From Coriobacteriia bacterium (GTDB lineage: Bacteria; Actinomycetota; Coriobacteriia; Anaerosomatales; JAAXUF01), in the NCBI GenBank assembly GCA_013336165.1, contig JAAXUF010000003.1, positions 124,001 to 188,000 on the forward strand: a DNA stretch of 64,000 nt, given 5' to 3'. The notes below the pieces were generated by a model. That model ran no database searches, had not been told where the DNA came from, and worked only from the letters and a program-made list of their open reading frames with translations. Made by a program: the position numbers and the translations under genes. This document shows positions 50,523 through 62,166 of this stretch, piece by piece (the stretch's first letter is position 1; each line of letters begins with the position of its first letter).

Positions 50523-51830
50523 ATGCGCCCTGCCGATTCCGATGCCTCGACCCGCCCGCAGCGTCGGTCTCGTGCACCGCGTCGCACTTGGGTGCTGCTT
50601 GCGATCCTCCTCGCTGGGGTCCTCATAATGGGCGCGGCGTTCGTCGCCGTAGCACGCGCGACAGACGCTCCGTCGTTTTGCGCAACCTGCCATGAAATGA
50701 AGCCTTTCGTAGCCGCATGGGAGCACGGCACTCACAGTCAGACCGCCTGCGTCGAGTGCCACGTCGATCCGGGAATCGCGCGGCTCACTCATAAATTCGT
50801 GGCACTGGGCGAGGTCATTTCGCACCTGCGAGGCAACTACAGCTTCCCTCTAGCCACTCCGCCCAACGTACCCGACGCACGATGTGCGCGCTGTCACCCG
50901 TTGGTGACCGTGAGTATTCCGGGCTTCTCCCACGACGAGCATGAGCAGCGCGGGGCGTGCACGATGTGTCACATGAACGCAGGGCATGCGGTGACTACCG
51001 CGGATCTGGTTGCAGCGGGAATCTACAGTGGGCGCTCACTGCCGAGCACGGGTACTGCCGGAGCGACAAGCATTGACGGCGGCATGGCCGATCTGGCGGG
51101 ACACATCACGGTCGCGTGTTCTCGCTGTCATGTGATGTCGAAGATCCCGTGCTCCTCATGCCATACAGCTTCCGCCGCCCACAAAGGCCGGCCGAAAGAC
51201 TGCTCCCTTTGCCATGCACCCGGTTCGAAGTTCGTGTTCACCCACCCGGTCAATAGGACCGATTGCGCAACGTGTCACACCGCTCCGGCAAGCCACGTGA
51301 CCCGGCCAACCAACTGCGCGATCTGCCACCAAGTGGGCGCGGCGTTTGTGTTCACGCACCCCACCGCCAGAACCGATTGCACTGCCTGCCACACGGCTCC
51401 CGCGAGCCACGCAGGTCGGTCGACTGACTGCGCGATCTGCCACGCGGTCGGGACGGCATTTGTGTTCATTCACCCGACCGGCAGGACTGATTGCGTCACG
51501 TGCCACCCGGCGCGCGCAAGTCACACTGGTCGCTCGACCGACTGTGCGGTCTGCCACAAAGTGGGGCCTGCTTGGGTGTTCACGCACCCATCGCGTGCCG
51601 ACTGCGCCTCATGCCATGCGGCGCCCGCGAACCACTACGGAACCAGCTGCGTCTCGTGTCACACACCGAGTCGGCCATGGGCCTCCGCGACGTTCACACA
51701 TGGCGCGATTCCGGGCGGAGAACACACGTACAGGAGTTTCGCGTGCGTGAACTGTCACCCGAACGGCTACTCGACATACACCTGCGCTGCATGTCACGAC
51801 AGCGCGACCGGACCGAGCGAAGAAGACTAA
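50523..51830 (+). CDS. Membrane-anchored 17-haem c-type cytochrome
   Basis: A 435-residue multihaem cytochrome with 17 CxxCH motifs. An N-terminal membrane anchor (about residues 22-46) is followed by a NapC/NirT-like start (FCATCHEMKPFVAAWEHGTH) and then by internal repeats of 38 residues with two haems each (residues about 234 onward). It probably carries electrons from menaquinol across the cell envelope, possibly to extracellular acceptors. No cytochrome c maturation genes are in the window. A GGGAG site lies about 10 bases before the ATG. Confidence 0.92.
   Translation: MRPADSDASTRPQRRSRAPRRTWVLLAILLAGVLIMGAAFVAVARATDAPSFCATCHEMKPFVAAWEHGTHSQTACVECHVDPGIARLTHKFVALGEVISHLRGNYSFPLATPPNVPDARCARCHPLVTVSIPGFSHDEHEQRGACTMCHMNAGHAVTTADLVAAGIYSGRSLPSTGTAGATSIDGGMADLAGHITVACSRCHVMSKIPCSSCHTASAAHKGRPKDCSLCHAPGSKFVFTHPVNRTDCATCHTAPASHVTRPTNCAICHQVGAAFVFTHPTARTDCTACHTAPASHAGRSTDCAICHAVGTAFVFIHPTGRTDCVTCHPARASHTGRSTDCAVCHKVGPAWVFTHPSRADCASCHAAPANHYGTSCVSCHTPSRPWASATFTHGAIPGGEHTYRSFACVNCHPNGYSTYTCAACHDSATGPSEED
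51222..51601 (+). repeat. 114-bp coding tandem repeats in the cytochrome gene
   Basis: Three full 114-bp units start at 51222, 51336 and 51450, and a shorter fourth starts at 51564. Each full unit encodes 38 residues with the pattern FVF-HP--RTDC-xxCH-----SH--R-T-CAxCH-VG, carrying two haem sites. The in-frame repetition suggests growth by tandem duplication. Confidence 0.85.
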
Positions 51831-51860
51831 CGATGGCCGGCGCGTGGCTCAACTCACACA

Positions 51861-51947
51861 TGGTAGCGGCGGTGGGATTCGAACCCACATAGGCTTTCGC
51901 CTAGAGGTTTTTAAGACCCCCTCCTGTGCCAATTCGGATACGCCGCC
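51861..51947 (-). tRNA. tRNA-Leu (anticodon TAA)
   Basis: On the minus strand the acceptor GGCGGCG pairs with CGCCGCT (one G-T pair). The anticodon loop CTTAAAA has anticodon TAA, and a long variable arm TAGGC-GAAA-GCCTA marks a type II tRNA. The T loop is TTCGAAT; the CCA end is encoded. Confidence 0.95.
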
Positions 51948-52002
51948 ATGTGCGATTGCTCAAGCGAGGCCTTTAGTTCGCGGTGCCGCCATCGGCGATC
52001 CG

Positions 52003-52953
52003 CTACAGCCCGCTGTAGGTGTCAAGAAGTATGCCATATAGGATGTCATGCTCGCTCACCAACGTCGCGGCGAGTCCCGCGAGCGCCACCACCGTCTCGA
52101 GAATGAGCGCTCCGGCGACAATGACCGGCGCTCGCCCCGGATCCAGACCCACGACTCTGGCTCGCTCGGCAAGCGGCAGAGCTGCAAGCATCTCCAGCAG
52201 GTCTGCCAGATCCGACCCGCTTAGCGTCGAGAGGTGCACGCGCGCCGGATCGTAGACCGCGAGCCCCTGATGAATCGCCGAGAGCGTCGTCGCCGTGCCC
52301 GCAAGCGCCACCATGAGGCGCGGCCGCTCGCGAAGGGCGTCGAAGTACGGCCGCATCTGTTCCACAATCCAAGCCCGGGCATTCGCGATCTCGGCGGGTG
52401 TGGGTGGATCCGAGTGCAAGAACATCTCCGTGATCCGCTTGCTCCCCACATCCACAGATCGGGCGCTCGCAACCTCGGGCTCATTCACGCCATCGTCCGT
52501 CTCGCGCACGTGACCAAATACCAGCTCGGTCGACCCACCGCCGAGGTCCACGACCAGCAGGTCGTCCTCGGCGGGAAGCGTGGACGTCGCGCCGATGAAC
52601 GCAAGACGCGCCTCGCGTTCGCCCGGGATGATCTCGGGAGTGACGCCGTTCTCGGCGAGGAGCGCGAGAAACTCTCCGCCGTTCTCGGCATCGCGGCTTG
52701 CGCTGGTCGCAAGCGCTGTCACGTGCTCGACGCCGAGTTCGCGCATGTTCGCCGAGTAGCGCGCGATCACGTCGGCGACGCGGCGCATGGCGGCGTCGGA
52801 AAGCCGCCTTGTCGCGGTAAGACCTTCTCCGAGGTGCGTGATGTCGGTGCTGCGCGCGACCTCGGCCACGCCGTCGTCACTCACGTCGGCCACGAGTAGT
52901 CGCGTCGTAACGGTTCCTATGTCGATTGCGCCGAGGCGCCGTGTGGTTGCCAT
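52003..52953 (-). CDS. Ppx/GppA-family exopolyphosphatase
   Basis: A 316-residue actin-fold phosphatase. Motifs: LGAIDIGTVTTRLLVADV (phosphate 1), GEREARLAF with the catalytic Glu, and VVDLGGGSTELVFG (phosphate 2). It cleaves polyphosphate or pppGpp; the short form lacks the C-terminal HD part. The ATG at 52953 has GGGAGGG about 7 bases upstream. It lies 4 bases after DUF501, in the conserved actinobacterial order. Confidence 0.9.
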   Translation of the reverse strand: MATTRRLGAIDIGTVTTRLLVADVSDDGVAEVARSTDITHLGEGLTATRRLSDAAMRRVADVIARYSANMRELGVEHVTALATSASRDAENGGEFLALLAENGVTPEIIPGEREARLAFIGATSTLPAEDDLLVVDLGGGSTELVFGHVRETDDGVNEPEVASARSVDVGSKRITEMFLHSDPPTPAEIANARAWIVEQMRPYFDALRERPRLMVALAGTATTLSAIHQGLAVYDPARVHLSTLSGSDLADLLEMLAALPLAERARVVGLDPGRAPVIVAGALILETVVALAGLAATLVSEHDILYGILLDTYSGL

Positions 52954-52957
52954 CGTT

Positions 52958-53470
52958 CTACCCTCCCGCGGCCGCATCTGCGGCAAGCTTCCTGCATCGT
53001 GCATCCGGGCATACGTCATCTTCCATGGCGCCCAGTTCCGCCGAGCCGACCGGATCATCCACGCCCACCAGCGCAAGCGCCATGTGCGCGTGCAGACACT
53101 TCACGCCGAGCGGATCGCGCTGACCTGCAAGCCCGACGCTCTCGCATGCGTCCTCGCCGCCGGACTCCTGGACGCGCAGCGCGCGCACAGCCGCGTCCGC
53201 ATCGCGCAGCGACTGCGCGAGCACGGGATCGTCAGCTGCGCGCGCCGCCCACTCGGCAGCGGCTCCCGCGGACTCTCGGGCGCTCGCAAACTCGGCAAGA
53301 CACGGGCACGTCAGCCATGCGTACGTGGGGAACGGAGTGCCGTCGGCCAGACGCGAAGGCGAAACGATCGCGGTCGGGAATCCCCACGTGCAGCGCGCCG
53401 CCGTCCGCCATGGCTCGCGCGGCGCCCTGCCGACCTGAGCTGCTACCAGCAGTCGTTCGTCGGCGCTCAC
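52958..53470 (-). CDS. DUF501 family protein
   Basis: A 170-residue protein of the actinobacterial DUF501 family: VGRAPREPWRTAARCTWGFPTAIVSPS, PFPTYAWLTCPCL and GVKCLHAHMALALVGVDDPVG. Cys and His residues in these motifs suggest a metal site. Function is unknown. It starts at GTG 53470, overlapping the FtsB-like gene stop by 4 bases. The FtsB-DUF501-Ppx arrangement is conserved in Actinobacteria. Confidence 0.9.
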   Translation of the reverse strand: MSADERLLVAAQVGRAPREPWRTAARCTWGFPTAIVSPSRLADGTPFPTYAWLTCPCLAEFASARESAGAAAEWAARAADDPVLAQSLRDADAAVRALRVQESGGEDACESVGLAGQRDPLGVKCLHAHMALALVGVDDPVGSAELGAMEDDVCPDARCRKLAADAAAGG

Positions 53471-54051
53471 TCGACTCCGAACACAAGATCGAGAAACGCC
53501 GTCCACGGTCCGATGGGCTGCTCCGAGCCGGGTGCAACATCCGCGTCGGATGACTTTGCCGCCGAGGCGGTTGATGTGCCCGTGCTGCTGTCGACCACGA
53601 TGACCGCATTCTCCCCCTGCATCACCATGCCCAGCTCTGATCGTGCGTACTCCTCGACCCCTGCGGTGGTCTCAAGGCTCGCGACCTGCGATTTGAGTCT
53701 GGCGTTTCGATCCTGCACCGCCTTGAGCTGAGCCTCCAGCTGCGCCTTCTCCCTCAGCTCGTGGTACTGCACTCTGGCCACCGGATAGTAGCTCGCAACG
53801 AACACAACCGCAATCAGGAGCGCAACGACCGGAATCGCCCAGCCGAAACGGCTTCCGGTGGACTTGCGGCCAGGCGCCGTCTTGCGCTTCTTGCGCACAT
53901 CACGCACAGCGGCAGGAACGGGCGCACCACGACGTGCGGAAACGCTTGGGGTTTTTGGGGAGGCCGAAAACGACGCGGCGCGGGTTCCCCTCTTTTCGGG
54001 TACCCGACGTGCGTTCGCTGAAGCCCCTTGCTGCGTATTCTTCGGTGTCAT
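53467..54051 (-). CDS. FtsB/DivIC-family septum formation protein
   Basis: A 194-residue bitopic membrane protein. A basic, Ser/Pro-rich cytoplasmic N-terminus (about 1-70) precedes one membrane helix (FGWAIPVVALLIAVVFVASYY) and a coiled coil (HELREKAQLEAQLKAVQDRNARLKSQ, in part). EYARSELGMVMQGENAV is the typical end. FtsB/DivIC joins FtsL and FtsQ in the divisome. The ATG at 54051 has a ribosome site too close to judge; TTG at 54066 is an alternative. Confidence 0.85.
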   Translation of the reverse strand: MTPKNTQQGASANARRVPEKRGTRAASFSASPKTPSVSARRGAPVPAAVRDVRKKRKTAPGRKSTGSRFGWAIPVVALLIAVVFVASYYPVARVQYHELREKAQLEAQLKAVQDRNARLKSQVASLETTAGVEEYARSELGMVMQGENAVIVVDSSTGTSTASAAKSSDADVAPGSEQPIGPWTAFLDLVFGVE

Positions 54052-54167
54052 ACCCTCAGAGTCCAATATGCAGGCCAGCGATTGGGGACGGTCAAATCAA
54101 CCGTACTTGGGCCAAATAGTAGCACACGCCAAAGGAGTCTGTCCTCATTCGGGGCATCCCCAGAAAG

Positions 54168-55580
54168 CTAGACTTGGCGTACGAAGATCAAGTCCGTGCT
54201 TCCGGATTCGACAGGCCCCCTGCCTGCGGTGATCGCGATCCACGACCCCAGTTCCGCCAGACCAGCCCCTAGCAGCATCTCCGCAGCGCTGTCGAAGAGC
54301 GCGTCGGTGTCTTTGGCAAAGGGAACGACCAGCGTGCGCACTCCCCACACGAGGCTGAGCCTGCAGGCGACTTGGGCGGAGGGCGTGACGGCGATGATGG
54401 GGGATGCCGGGCGGTGTTGCGAGACCGCAAGCGCCGTGGCACCCGAGCGGGTGACGGTCACGATCGCGGCGAGGCGCAGGTCGGCGGCGAGACTGCAGAC
54501 CGCCGCGCTGACCGCCTGCTGCACACTCGCGCTGCGCTCGGCGGGACTCTCCTGCGGCGTAACGACGATGTCGGCCTCGGCCGTGGCGGCGATGCGCGCC
54601 ATCGTCTGAACCGCTTCGGCGGGATAGCGACCGACGGCCGTCTCGGCGGAGAGCATGCACGCGTCGACGCGTTGGAAGATCGCGTTGGCAACGTCGCTGG
54701 CCTCCGCGCGCGTGGGGCGCGCAGCTGAGGTCATCGACTCCAGCATCTGAGTGGCGACGATCACCGGCTTGCCTGCTGCCCGGGCTGCGGCGATGATGCG
54801 CCGCTGAATGACCGGGACCTCCTCGGGTGAAGTTTCCACGCCGAGGTCACCGCGCGCGACCATGACCGCATCGGCCGCCGAGACGATTCCCGCGATCACC
54901 GGAACGGCCTCGTGCTTCTCGATCTTGGCAATGATGGGGATCGCACGACCGGGTGGCATCAGGGCGCGCATCGCGTCAACATCGGCGGCGCAGCGCACGA
55001 ACGACTGGCCGATGAAGTCGACGCCCACATGCAGCGCCCACTCCAGCACGGCGCGGTCCCGAGGCGTGATAGCTTCCGCGCCGAGGGTGACACCGGGAAC
55101 GTTGACGCCCTTCCCGCTTGAGATCGGCCCGCCGCTTACCACTCGGGTGATGACGTCGCGGCCCGTGACACCGGTGACGACGAGCTCGATGCGGCCGTCG
55201 TCGAACAGCACGCGGTCTCCGACCGTGACGTCCGCAGCCAGTCCCGGGTAGGTGAGGAAAGCGCCGCGCGCGTCGCCGACCGCATCGTCTGGGGGTGCCT
55301 CCGCAAGCAGCGTGAACGGCTCCCCCGCCGCAAGCGTGGTGCCCTCGGCGATCGGGCCGAGGCGCAGCTTGGCTCCGGGAAGATCGACCAGCACACCGAT
55401 CTCGCGGCCGATACGCCGGGCCGTCTCGCGCACCGCCGCATACCGCGCGGCGAGTTCATCGGCAGTGCCATGCGCGGCGTTGAGCCGCACAACGTCGACG
55501 CCCGCGGCCAGAACCGCCTCAAGTACTCCGGGCGCATCGGTAGCAGGCCCGACGGTGGCGATGATCTTCGTGCGACGCAC
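54168..55580 (-). CDS. pyk: Pyruvate kinase, predicted K+-independent type
   Basis: A 470-residue pyruvate kinase with the catalytic AKIEKHEA Lys, ARGDLGVE metal site and ATQMLESM. It makes ATP and pyruvate from phosphoenolpyruvate. The K+ site is changed: the usual RLNFSHG is RLNAAHG (Ser to Ala36), and DTKGPEIR is DLPGAKLR (Thr to Leu67, Glu to Lys71). Leu113 and Lys117 in rabbit numbering are the signature of K+-independent enzymes. The GTG start at 55580 has GGGAGG 6 bases upstream. It follows enolase in the glycolytic order. Confidence 0.92.
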   Translation of the reverse strand: MRRTKIIATVGPATDAPGVLEAVLAAGVDVVRLNAAHGTADELAARYAAVRETARRIGREIGVLVDLPGAKLRLGPIAEGTTLAAGEPFTLLAEAPPDDAVGDARGAFLTYPGLAADVTVGDRVLFDDGRIELVVTGVTGRDVITRVVSGGPISSGKGVNVPGVTLGAEAITPRDRAVLEWALHVGVDFIGQSFVRCAADVDAMRALMPPGRAIPIIAKIEKHEAVPVIAGIVSAADAVMVARGDLGVETSPEEVPVIQRRIIAAARAAGKPVIVATQMLESMTSAARPTRAEASDVANAIFQRVDACMLSAETAVGRYPAEAVQTMARIAATAEADIVVTPQESPAERSASVQQAVSAAVCSLAADLRLAAIVTVTRSGATALAVSQHRPASPIIAVTPSAQVACRLSLVWGVRTLVVPFAKDTDALFDSAAEMLLGAGLAELGSWIAITAGRGPVESGSTDLIFVRQV

Positions 55581-55616
55581 ACTCGCCTCCCGTCGGACCT
55601 GCAGTGAAGTTCGTTT

Positions 55617-57687
<2,071 letters not shown>

Positions 57688-57719
57688 GTTCCCCCCAGCC
57701 TGTGGTGCCCGGCGCGGCG

Positions 57720-58718
57720 CTATTGGGCGGTCGCTGTCGTTGATGAGCTGGCCTTCTCGGCCGCCGCTTTGAGCTCGGCGTCGACGATCTCGATCGTGGC
57801 CTTCTTGCGCAACCCTGCGAGGAAGTTCTGGTAGGCGTCCGTGCGCCGCTGCGCGAGGATCGTCTGCTCTATCTGGGTGCGAACCGCGGAGAGCGGCTGC
57901 TGGCTTGCCTCACGAGTATCGGTCACCAGGATGATGTGCCATCCGTACGGCGATTCGACCAAACCGGACATCTGCCCCTTGCCGAGCTTGTCGAGTCCTG
58001 CCTGGAACTCGGTCACGTAGGGCGCCGTGGGCCAGCCAAGATCGCCGCCGTTAACCGCACTCGCAGTGTCTATCGAGTACTGCTTTGCCAGAGCCGCAAA
58101 GTCCCCGCCCGCCTTGAGCTGCGCCAAGATCTTCTCGGCAGTGGCTTTGTCTTCCGGCTTGAAGAGGATGTGCGAGGCTCGCTTGGCGGCCTTCTGGTAG
58201 TAGTCGGTCTTGTGCTTGTCGTAGTAGTCTTGGACCTCGACGTCGGAAACGTTCGTGCCCGGTGACAGCGAGTCGATGAGCTTCTGCGTGGTCAGCTGGC
58301 TTTCGATCTTTGCTTTGAGAGTTGCCAGCGTGAAGCCTGCGCTCTTGAGCGCGGCATCAAACTGCGTCGGATCGGAAAAACCGCTCTTGAGCTGGTCGAG
58401 TTGTGCCTGGACCTCGTCGGCTGATACGGTGATCTTGGCGTCCTTCGCAGCCTTCGCAAGCAGGATCTCGTCGATCATGCTGTCCAGAAGCGTCTGCCGG
58501 TATTCGAGCGTGACAGTGGCGGAATCGGTGCCGCTGAACATATCCGGATACTGTTTCTTGAGCTGGTCGAGCTGGGTGTTGAGTTCGGTCTCGGTGACGA
58601 CCTGCCCATCAACCCTAGCGGCGACGTCGGACTCGGCAGACTTGCATCCCGCCAGTCCGAGGGCACCGAGCAGCAGCCCGCAGACAGCCAGCGCACAGAC
58701 AAAACGGGTGGACTTCAC
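57720..58718 (-). CDS. PrsA/SurA-type peptidylprolyl isomerase lipoprotein
   Basis: A 332-residue extracytoplasmic chaperone. A lipoprotein signal (lipobox LAGC near residue 25) precedes a SurA-N-like helical domain (about 30-175) and a parvulin rotamase domain (about 180-275: ASHILFKPEDKATAEKILAQ, GGDLGW, GQMSGLVESPYGWHII). It helps secreted proteins fold. GTG 58718 has AGGAGG 9 bases upstream. It is 31 bases after mfd, so co-transcription is likely. Confidence 0.9.
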   Translation of the reverse strand: MKSTRFVCALAVCGLLLGALGLAGCKSAESDVAARVDGQVVTETELNTQLDQLKKQYPDMFSGTDSATVTLEYRQTLLDSMIDEILLAKAAKDAKITVSADEVQAQLDQLKSGFSDPTQFDAALKSAGFTLATLKAKIESQLTTQKLIDSLSPGTNVSDVEVQDYYDKHKTDYYQKAAKRASHILFKPEDKATAEKILAQLKAGGDFAALAKQYSIDTASAVNGGDLGWPTAPYVTEFQAGLDKLGKGQMSGLVESPYGWHIILVTDTREASQQPLSAVRTQIEQTILAQRRTDAYQNFLAGLRKKATIEIVDAELKAAAEKASSSTTATAQ

Positions 58719-58749
58719 TGTCGGAGTCCTCCTGACATGGTTGATGAGT

Positions 58750-61700
58750 TCACGAAAGTATAGCATCCAGCATGCCGAGAGCCCCCGCCGTCACAGACTC
58801 TCCATAGCCCAGGGGCATCGCAAGTTTGCGCTCCCGCTCGATCCACACGGCTCCGCGTTTGGCGAGTTGGCCGCGCGTCTCGTCGGAAAGCGTCAGCGGA
58901 GCGATGGTAAGACGCCGCCGCACGACCGCGATGTTCGTCGCCCCCGCGTCTGCGGCAAGCGCCTTGATGCGCGAGATATCGACGAGGTTCCTGGTCGGTT
59001 CCGGCAGCACGCCGTAGCGCTCGGCCAGCTCCGTCGCAACGGCGTCGACCGCCTCGATCGAGGGCGATCCGGCGAGGCGGCGATAGTAGCGCACACGTTC
59101 GTCGGCAGCTTCCACGAACGCCTCGGGGATGAATGCAGAAATCGGCAGGTCCACGCGGATGTCAGGATGCGCCGAGACGGGTTCGCCGCGCGCTTCGGAG
59201 ACCGCGTCGGCGAGCATGGACGCGAACAGGTCGAAGCCGACCGCCGAGAGCTGGCCGGACTGCTCGGCGCCCAGAAGCGAGCCTGCGCCGCGGATCTCGA
59301 GGTCGCGCATGGCGATCTTGATGCCGCTGCCAAGCTCGGTGTTCTCGCCGATGGCTGTCAGACGCTCGATCGCAGTCTCGGTAAGCGCTGCCGTGCGGGG
59401 GAAGAGGAAGTACGCGTACGCCTTGACATGACTGCGGCCTACGCGGCCCTTGAGCTGGTAGAGCTGCGCCAAGCCGAGGCGCTGGCTGTCCTCGATGATG
59501 AGCGTGTTGGTGTGTGGGTTGTCGATGCCCGACTCGATGATGGTCGTCGCGACAAGCACGTCGATCTCGTTGGCGGAAAACGCCTCCATGACGCGCTCGA
59601 GCTCGCGCTCCGACATCTGCCCGTGCGCCACGCCGATACGCGCTTCGGGGGCCGCCGTCAGCACGCGCCGCACAGCGTCGTCGATGGTCTTGACGCGGTT
59701 CGAGACGTAGTAGACCTGCCCGCCGCGCTCCAATTCGCGCCGCACCGCTCCCGACACGACGTCCTCGTCCCACTCGCCCACATGCACGTTGACCGGAAAC
59801 CTGTTTGCCGGCGGCGTATCGATGACGCTCATGTCGCGAACGCCCGAGAGCGACATCTGCAGCGTGCGCGGAATGGGCGTTGCCGAGAGCGCCAGCACGT
59901 CGATCTGCTCGCGCAGGTTCTTGATGTGCTCCTTGTGTTCGACGCCAAACCGCTGTTCCTCGTCGATGATGACGAGTCCTAGGTCCCGAGGCGCGACGTC
60001 GCGGGACAGCAGCCTGTGCGTCCCCACGATCACATCCACCGGGCCCGCAGCAAACCCCTCAAGGGCGACCTGCTGCTGCGCATCACTGCGGAAACGCGAG
60101 AGAACCTCGACCCTCACGCCGAACGGCGCGAATCGCTCGGAAAGGTTGGTGAAGTGCTGCTGCGCCAAAATCGTCGTCGGGCACAGAACCATGACTTGCT
60201 TGCCGTCCTGCGTGGCCTTGAACGCCGCCCGGATGGCGACCTCGGTCTTGCCGTAGCCCACGTCGCCGCAGATCAAACGGTCCATCGGCTTGTCGGACTC
60301 CATGTCGGCTTTCACGTCGGCGATGGCAGCGAGCTGGTCGGGCGTCTCCTCGTACGGGAACGCGGCTTCCATCTCGCACTGCCACGTCGTGTCCGCACTG
60401 TAAGCGTAGCCGGTGACGGTGGAGCGGCGTGCGTACAGGTCGACCAGATCGAACGCGAGCTTGCGAGCGGCGACGCGGGCACGGCCGGTCGAACGCGTCC
60501 AGTCGGCGGTGTTCAGGCGTGTGACCTTGGGGGCACTACCGTCCGGGCCCACGTACTTGGTGATGCGGTCGATCTGCTCGACCGGCACGTAGAGCTTGTC
60601 GCCCTTGGCGTACTCGAGCAGCAGGTAATCGTGCTCCTGGCCGAGAACCTCCTGGCGCACCATCTCGCTGAACAGCGCGATGCCGTGCGTGGCGTGGACG
60701 ACGTAGTCGCCGGGCGAGAACGAGAACGTGAACTGCGTGGGGTCGATCTGCCTGCGCGCTCGGCGTGTGGCAGACCTCGGGTGGATGTCGTCGACCGAGA
60801 TCACCGCGACGTGCGCCTCGGCAACGACGTAGCCTGCGGGAACGTCCGCATCGCTCAGGTCGATCCGGGTGCGGGAAAGCGGCTGGGAGTCGTGAGCACC
60901 TTCGGCGTCCGCATGCTCCGCATGGTCGCGCTCGACCGACACAGCGAGGCCGGCTTCGACCAGCGTATCGCGCAGACGACCGCGCACCCGGCGGTCGGGA
61001 ACGGCGATCGCAACCGCGTAGCCGGCCGACAGAAGCGAGCGCACGCCGCCGACGAATCTCTCTTCGCCGCCGGAGACCTCGGGACGCCGTGCCGAGAACT
61101 GCGCGTCGACCCCGGCGCCAGCGCGGTGCAGCGAAAGCAGCGTCAGGCGCTGGCGGGCGCCAAAGTCGAGCTGCGCGGGTGGGATATAGAGTCCTGAGAG
61201 CGAAACGCCCGCCGCCTTCGCGAGCGGCTCAAGCTCCTCGGTGCGGCGCACGGTGTCGTCGAAGAGCGAACGCGGCTCAGCCACGACGACGAGCGTGTCG
61301 GAACCGAGATACTCGGTAGGCATCCCGACCCGCTTGTAGAACAGCGGCAGGTACTTCTCGATGCCGTTGAAGTAGACGCCCTGGCGGATGCGCTCCAGAT
61401 CGTGCGCCGACTCCGGGTCGCGGCGGGCCTTCTCGGCCAGGGTCTTCTCGGCGAACTCGGCGGCACGGGAGGAAAGCGCCATCTCGCGGCAGGGGTGGAT
61501 GTGCGCGGGTTCGGCGGTGCCGATGGTCTGGCCGGTTGAAGGCACATAGCGGCGCAGCGTCTCAATCTCGTCGCCAAAGAGCTCGGCGCGCACAGGAGCG
61601 CTCTCGTCGGCGCCGAAGACATCCAGCACACCTCCGCGCACCGCAAACTGCCCGGGTTCCTCGGCGGTCTCGACGCGCTCGTAGCCCATGCGGGCAAGCT

Positions 61701-62166
61701 GCGAGGCAGCCTCCTTGAGGTCAAGCACCGCACCTTGCGCCAGCGCGAGCGGCTCGAAGACGTGGCTTCCTTGCGGCGGCACCGCGCGCAGAAACGCCCG
61801 CGCCGAGGCCACCACGATGACGGGCGAGTTCTTGTCGAGCGCGTAGAGCGCACGTGAGCGGGCACCCACCTCGGCGAGGGCGGGAGCATGGTCGCTCCAC
61901 GGCAGGTCAGTGCGATCGGGGTAGCGCAGCACGCGCTCCTGGCCGAGAAGCGCGGCCGCCTGACGCCAGAACCTCTCGGCGTTCTCTTCGCCCGACATCA
62001 CGACAAGCACCGGCCGAGGCGCAGCCGAGTAGATCGCCGAGACGAGCGCGGGACGCACGAGACCGGGTGCGGCGAGCGCGGCGTCGGCGCCCTCGCTCAG
62101 AAGTCCGGTGACGGTGGCGTAGGGTTTGGCGGTGGCAAACGACGCTGCGAGGCGGTCGATGAGCAT
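58750..62166 (-). CDS. mfd: Transcription-repair coupling factor Mfd
   Basis: An 1138-residue translocase that removes stalled RNA polymerase and recruits UvrA. The order is UvrB-like N-terminal domains, an RNA polymerase-interacting domain (DYVVHATHGIALF, about residue 475), helicase motifs with Walker A GDVGYGKTEVAI and DEEQRFG, the RNA-polymerase translocation region (LGSGIKIAMRDLEIRGAGSLLG) and the C-terminal TRCF domain. The ATG at 62166 has AAAGGAG about 10 bases upstream. Confidence 0.97.
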   Translation of the reverse strand: MLIDRLAASFATAKPYATVTGLLSEGADAALAAPGLVRPALVSAIYSAAPRPVLVVMSGEENAERFWRQAAALLGQERVLRYPDRTDLPWSDHAPALAEVGARSRALYALDKNSPVIVVASARAFLRAVPPQGSHVFEPLALAQGAVLDLKEAASQLARMGYERVETAEEPGQFAVRGGVLDVFGADESAPVRAELFGDEIETLRRYVPSTGQTIGTAEPAHIHPCREMALSSRAAEFAEKTLAEKARRDPESAHDLERIRQGVYFNGIEKYLPLFYKRVGMPTEYLGSDTLVVVAEPRSLFDDTVRRTEELEPLAKAAGVSLSGLYIPPAQLDFGARQRLTLLSLHRAGAGVDAQFSARRPEVSGGEERFVGGVRSLLSAGYAVAIAVPDRRVRGRLRDTLVEAGLAVSVERDHAEHADAEGAHDSQPLSRTRIDLSDADVPAGYVVAEAHVAVISVDDIHPRSATRRARRQIDPTQFTFSFSPGDYVVHATHGIALFSEMVRQEVLGQEHDYLLLEYAKGDKLYVPVEQIDRITKYVGPDGSAPKVTRLNTADWTRSTGRARVAARKLAFDLVDLYARRSTVTGYAYSADTTWQCEMEAAFPYEETPDQLAAIADVKADMESDKPMDRLICGDVGYGKTEVAIRAAFKATQDGKQVMVLCPTTILAQQHFTNLSERFAPFGVRVEVLSRFRSDAQQQVALEGFAAGPVDVIVGTHRLLSRDVAPRDLGLVIIDEEQRFGVEHKEHIKNLREQIDVLALSATPIPRTLQMSLSGVRDMSVIDTPPANRFPVNVHVGEWDEDVVSGAVRRELERGGQVYYVSNRVKTIDDAVRRVLTAAPEARIGVAHGQMSERELERVMEAFSANEIDVLVATTIIESGIDNPHTNTLIIEDSQRLGLAQLYQLKGRVGRSHVKAYAYFLFPRTAALTETAIERLTAIGENTELGSGIKIAMRDLEIRGAGSLLGAEQSGQLSAVGFDLFASMLADAVSEARGEPVSAHPDIRVDLPISAFIPEAFVEAADERVRYYRRLAGSPSIEAVDAVATELAERYGVLPEPTRNLVDISRIKALAADAGATNIAVVRRRLTIAPLTLSDETRGQLAKRGAVWIERERKLAMPLGYGESVTAGALGMLDAILS

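Noticed and set aside
51222-51601. The 114-bp repeats as a CRISPR array or non-coding satellite
   Set aside because: The repeats are directly adjacent, in frame and encode haem-binding motifs, so they are coding duplications. No CRISPR array was seen in the window.
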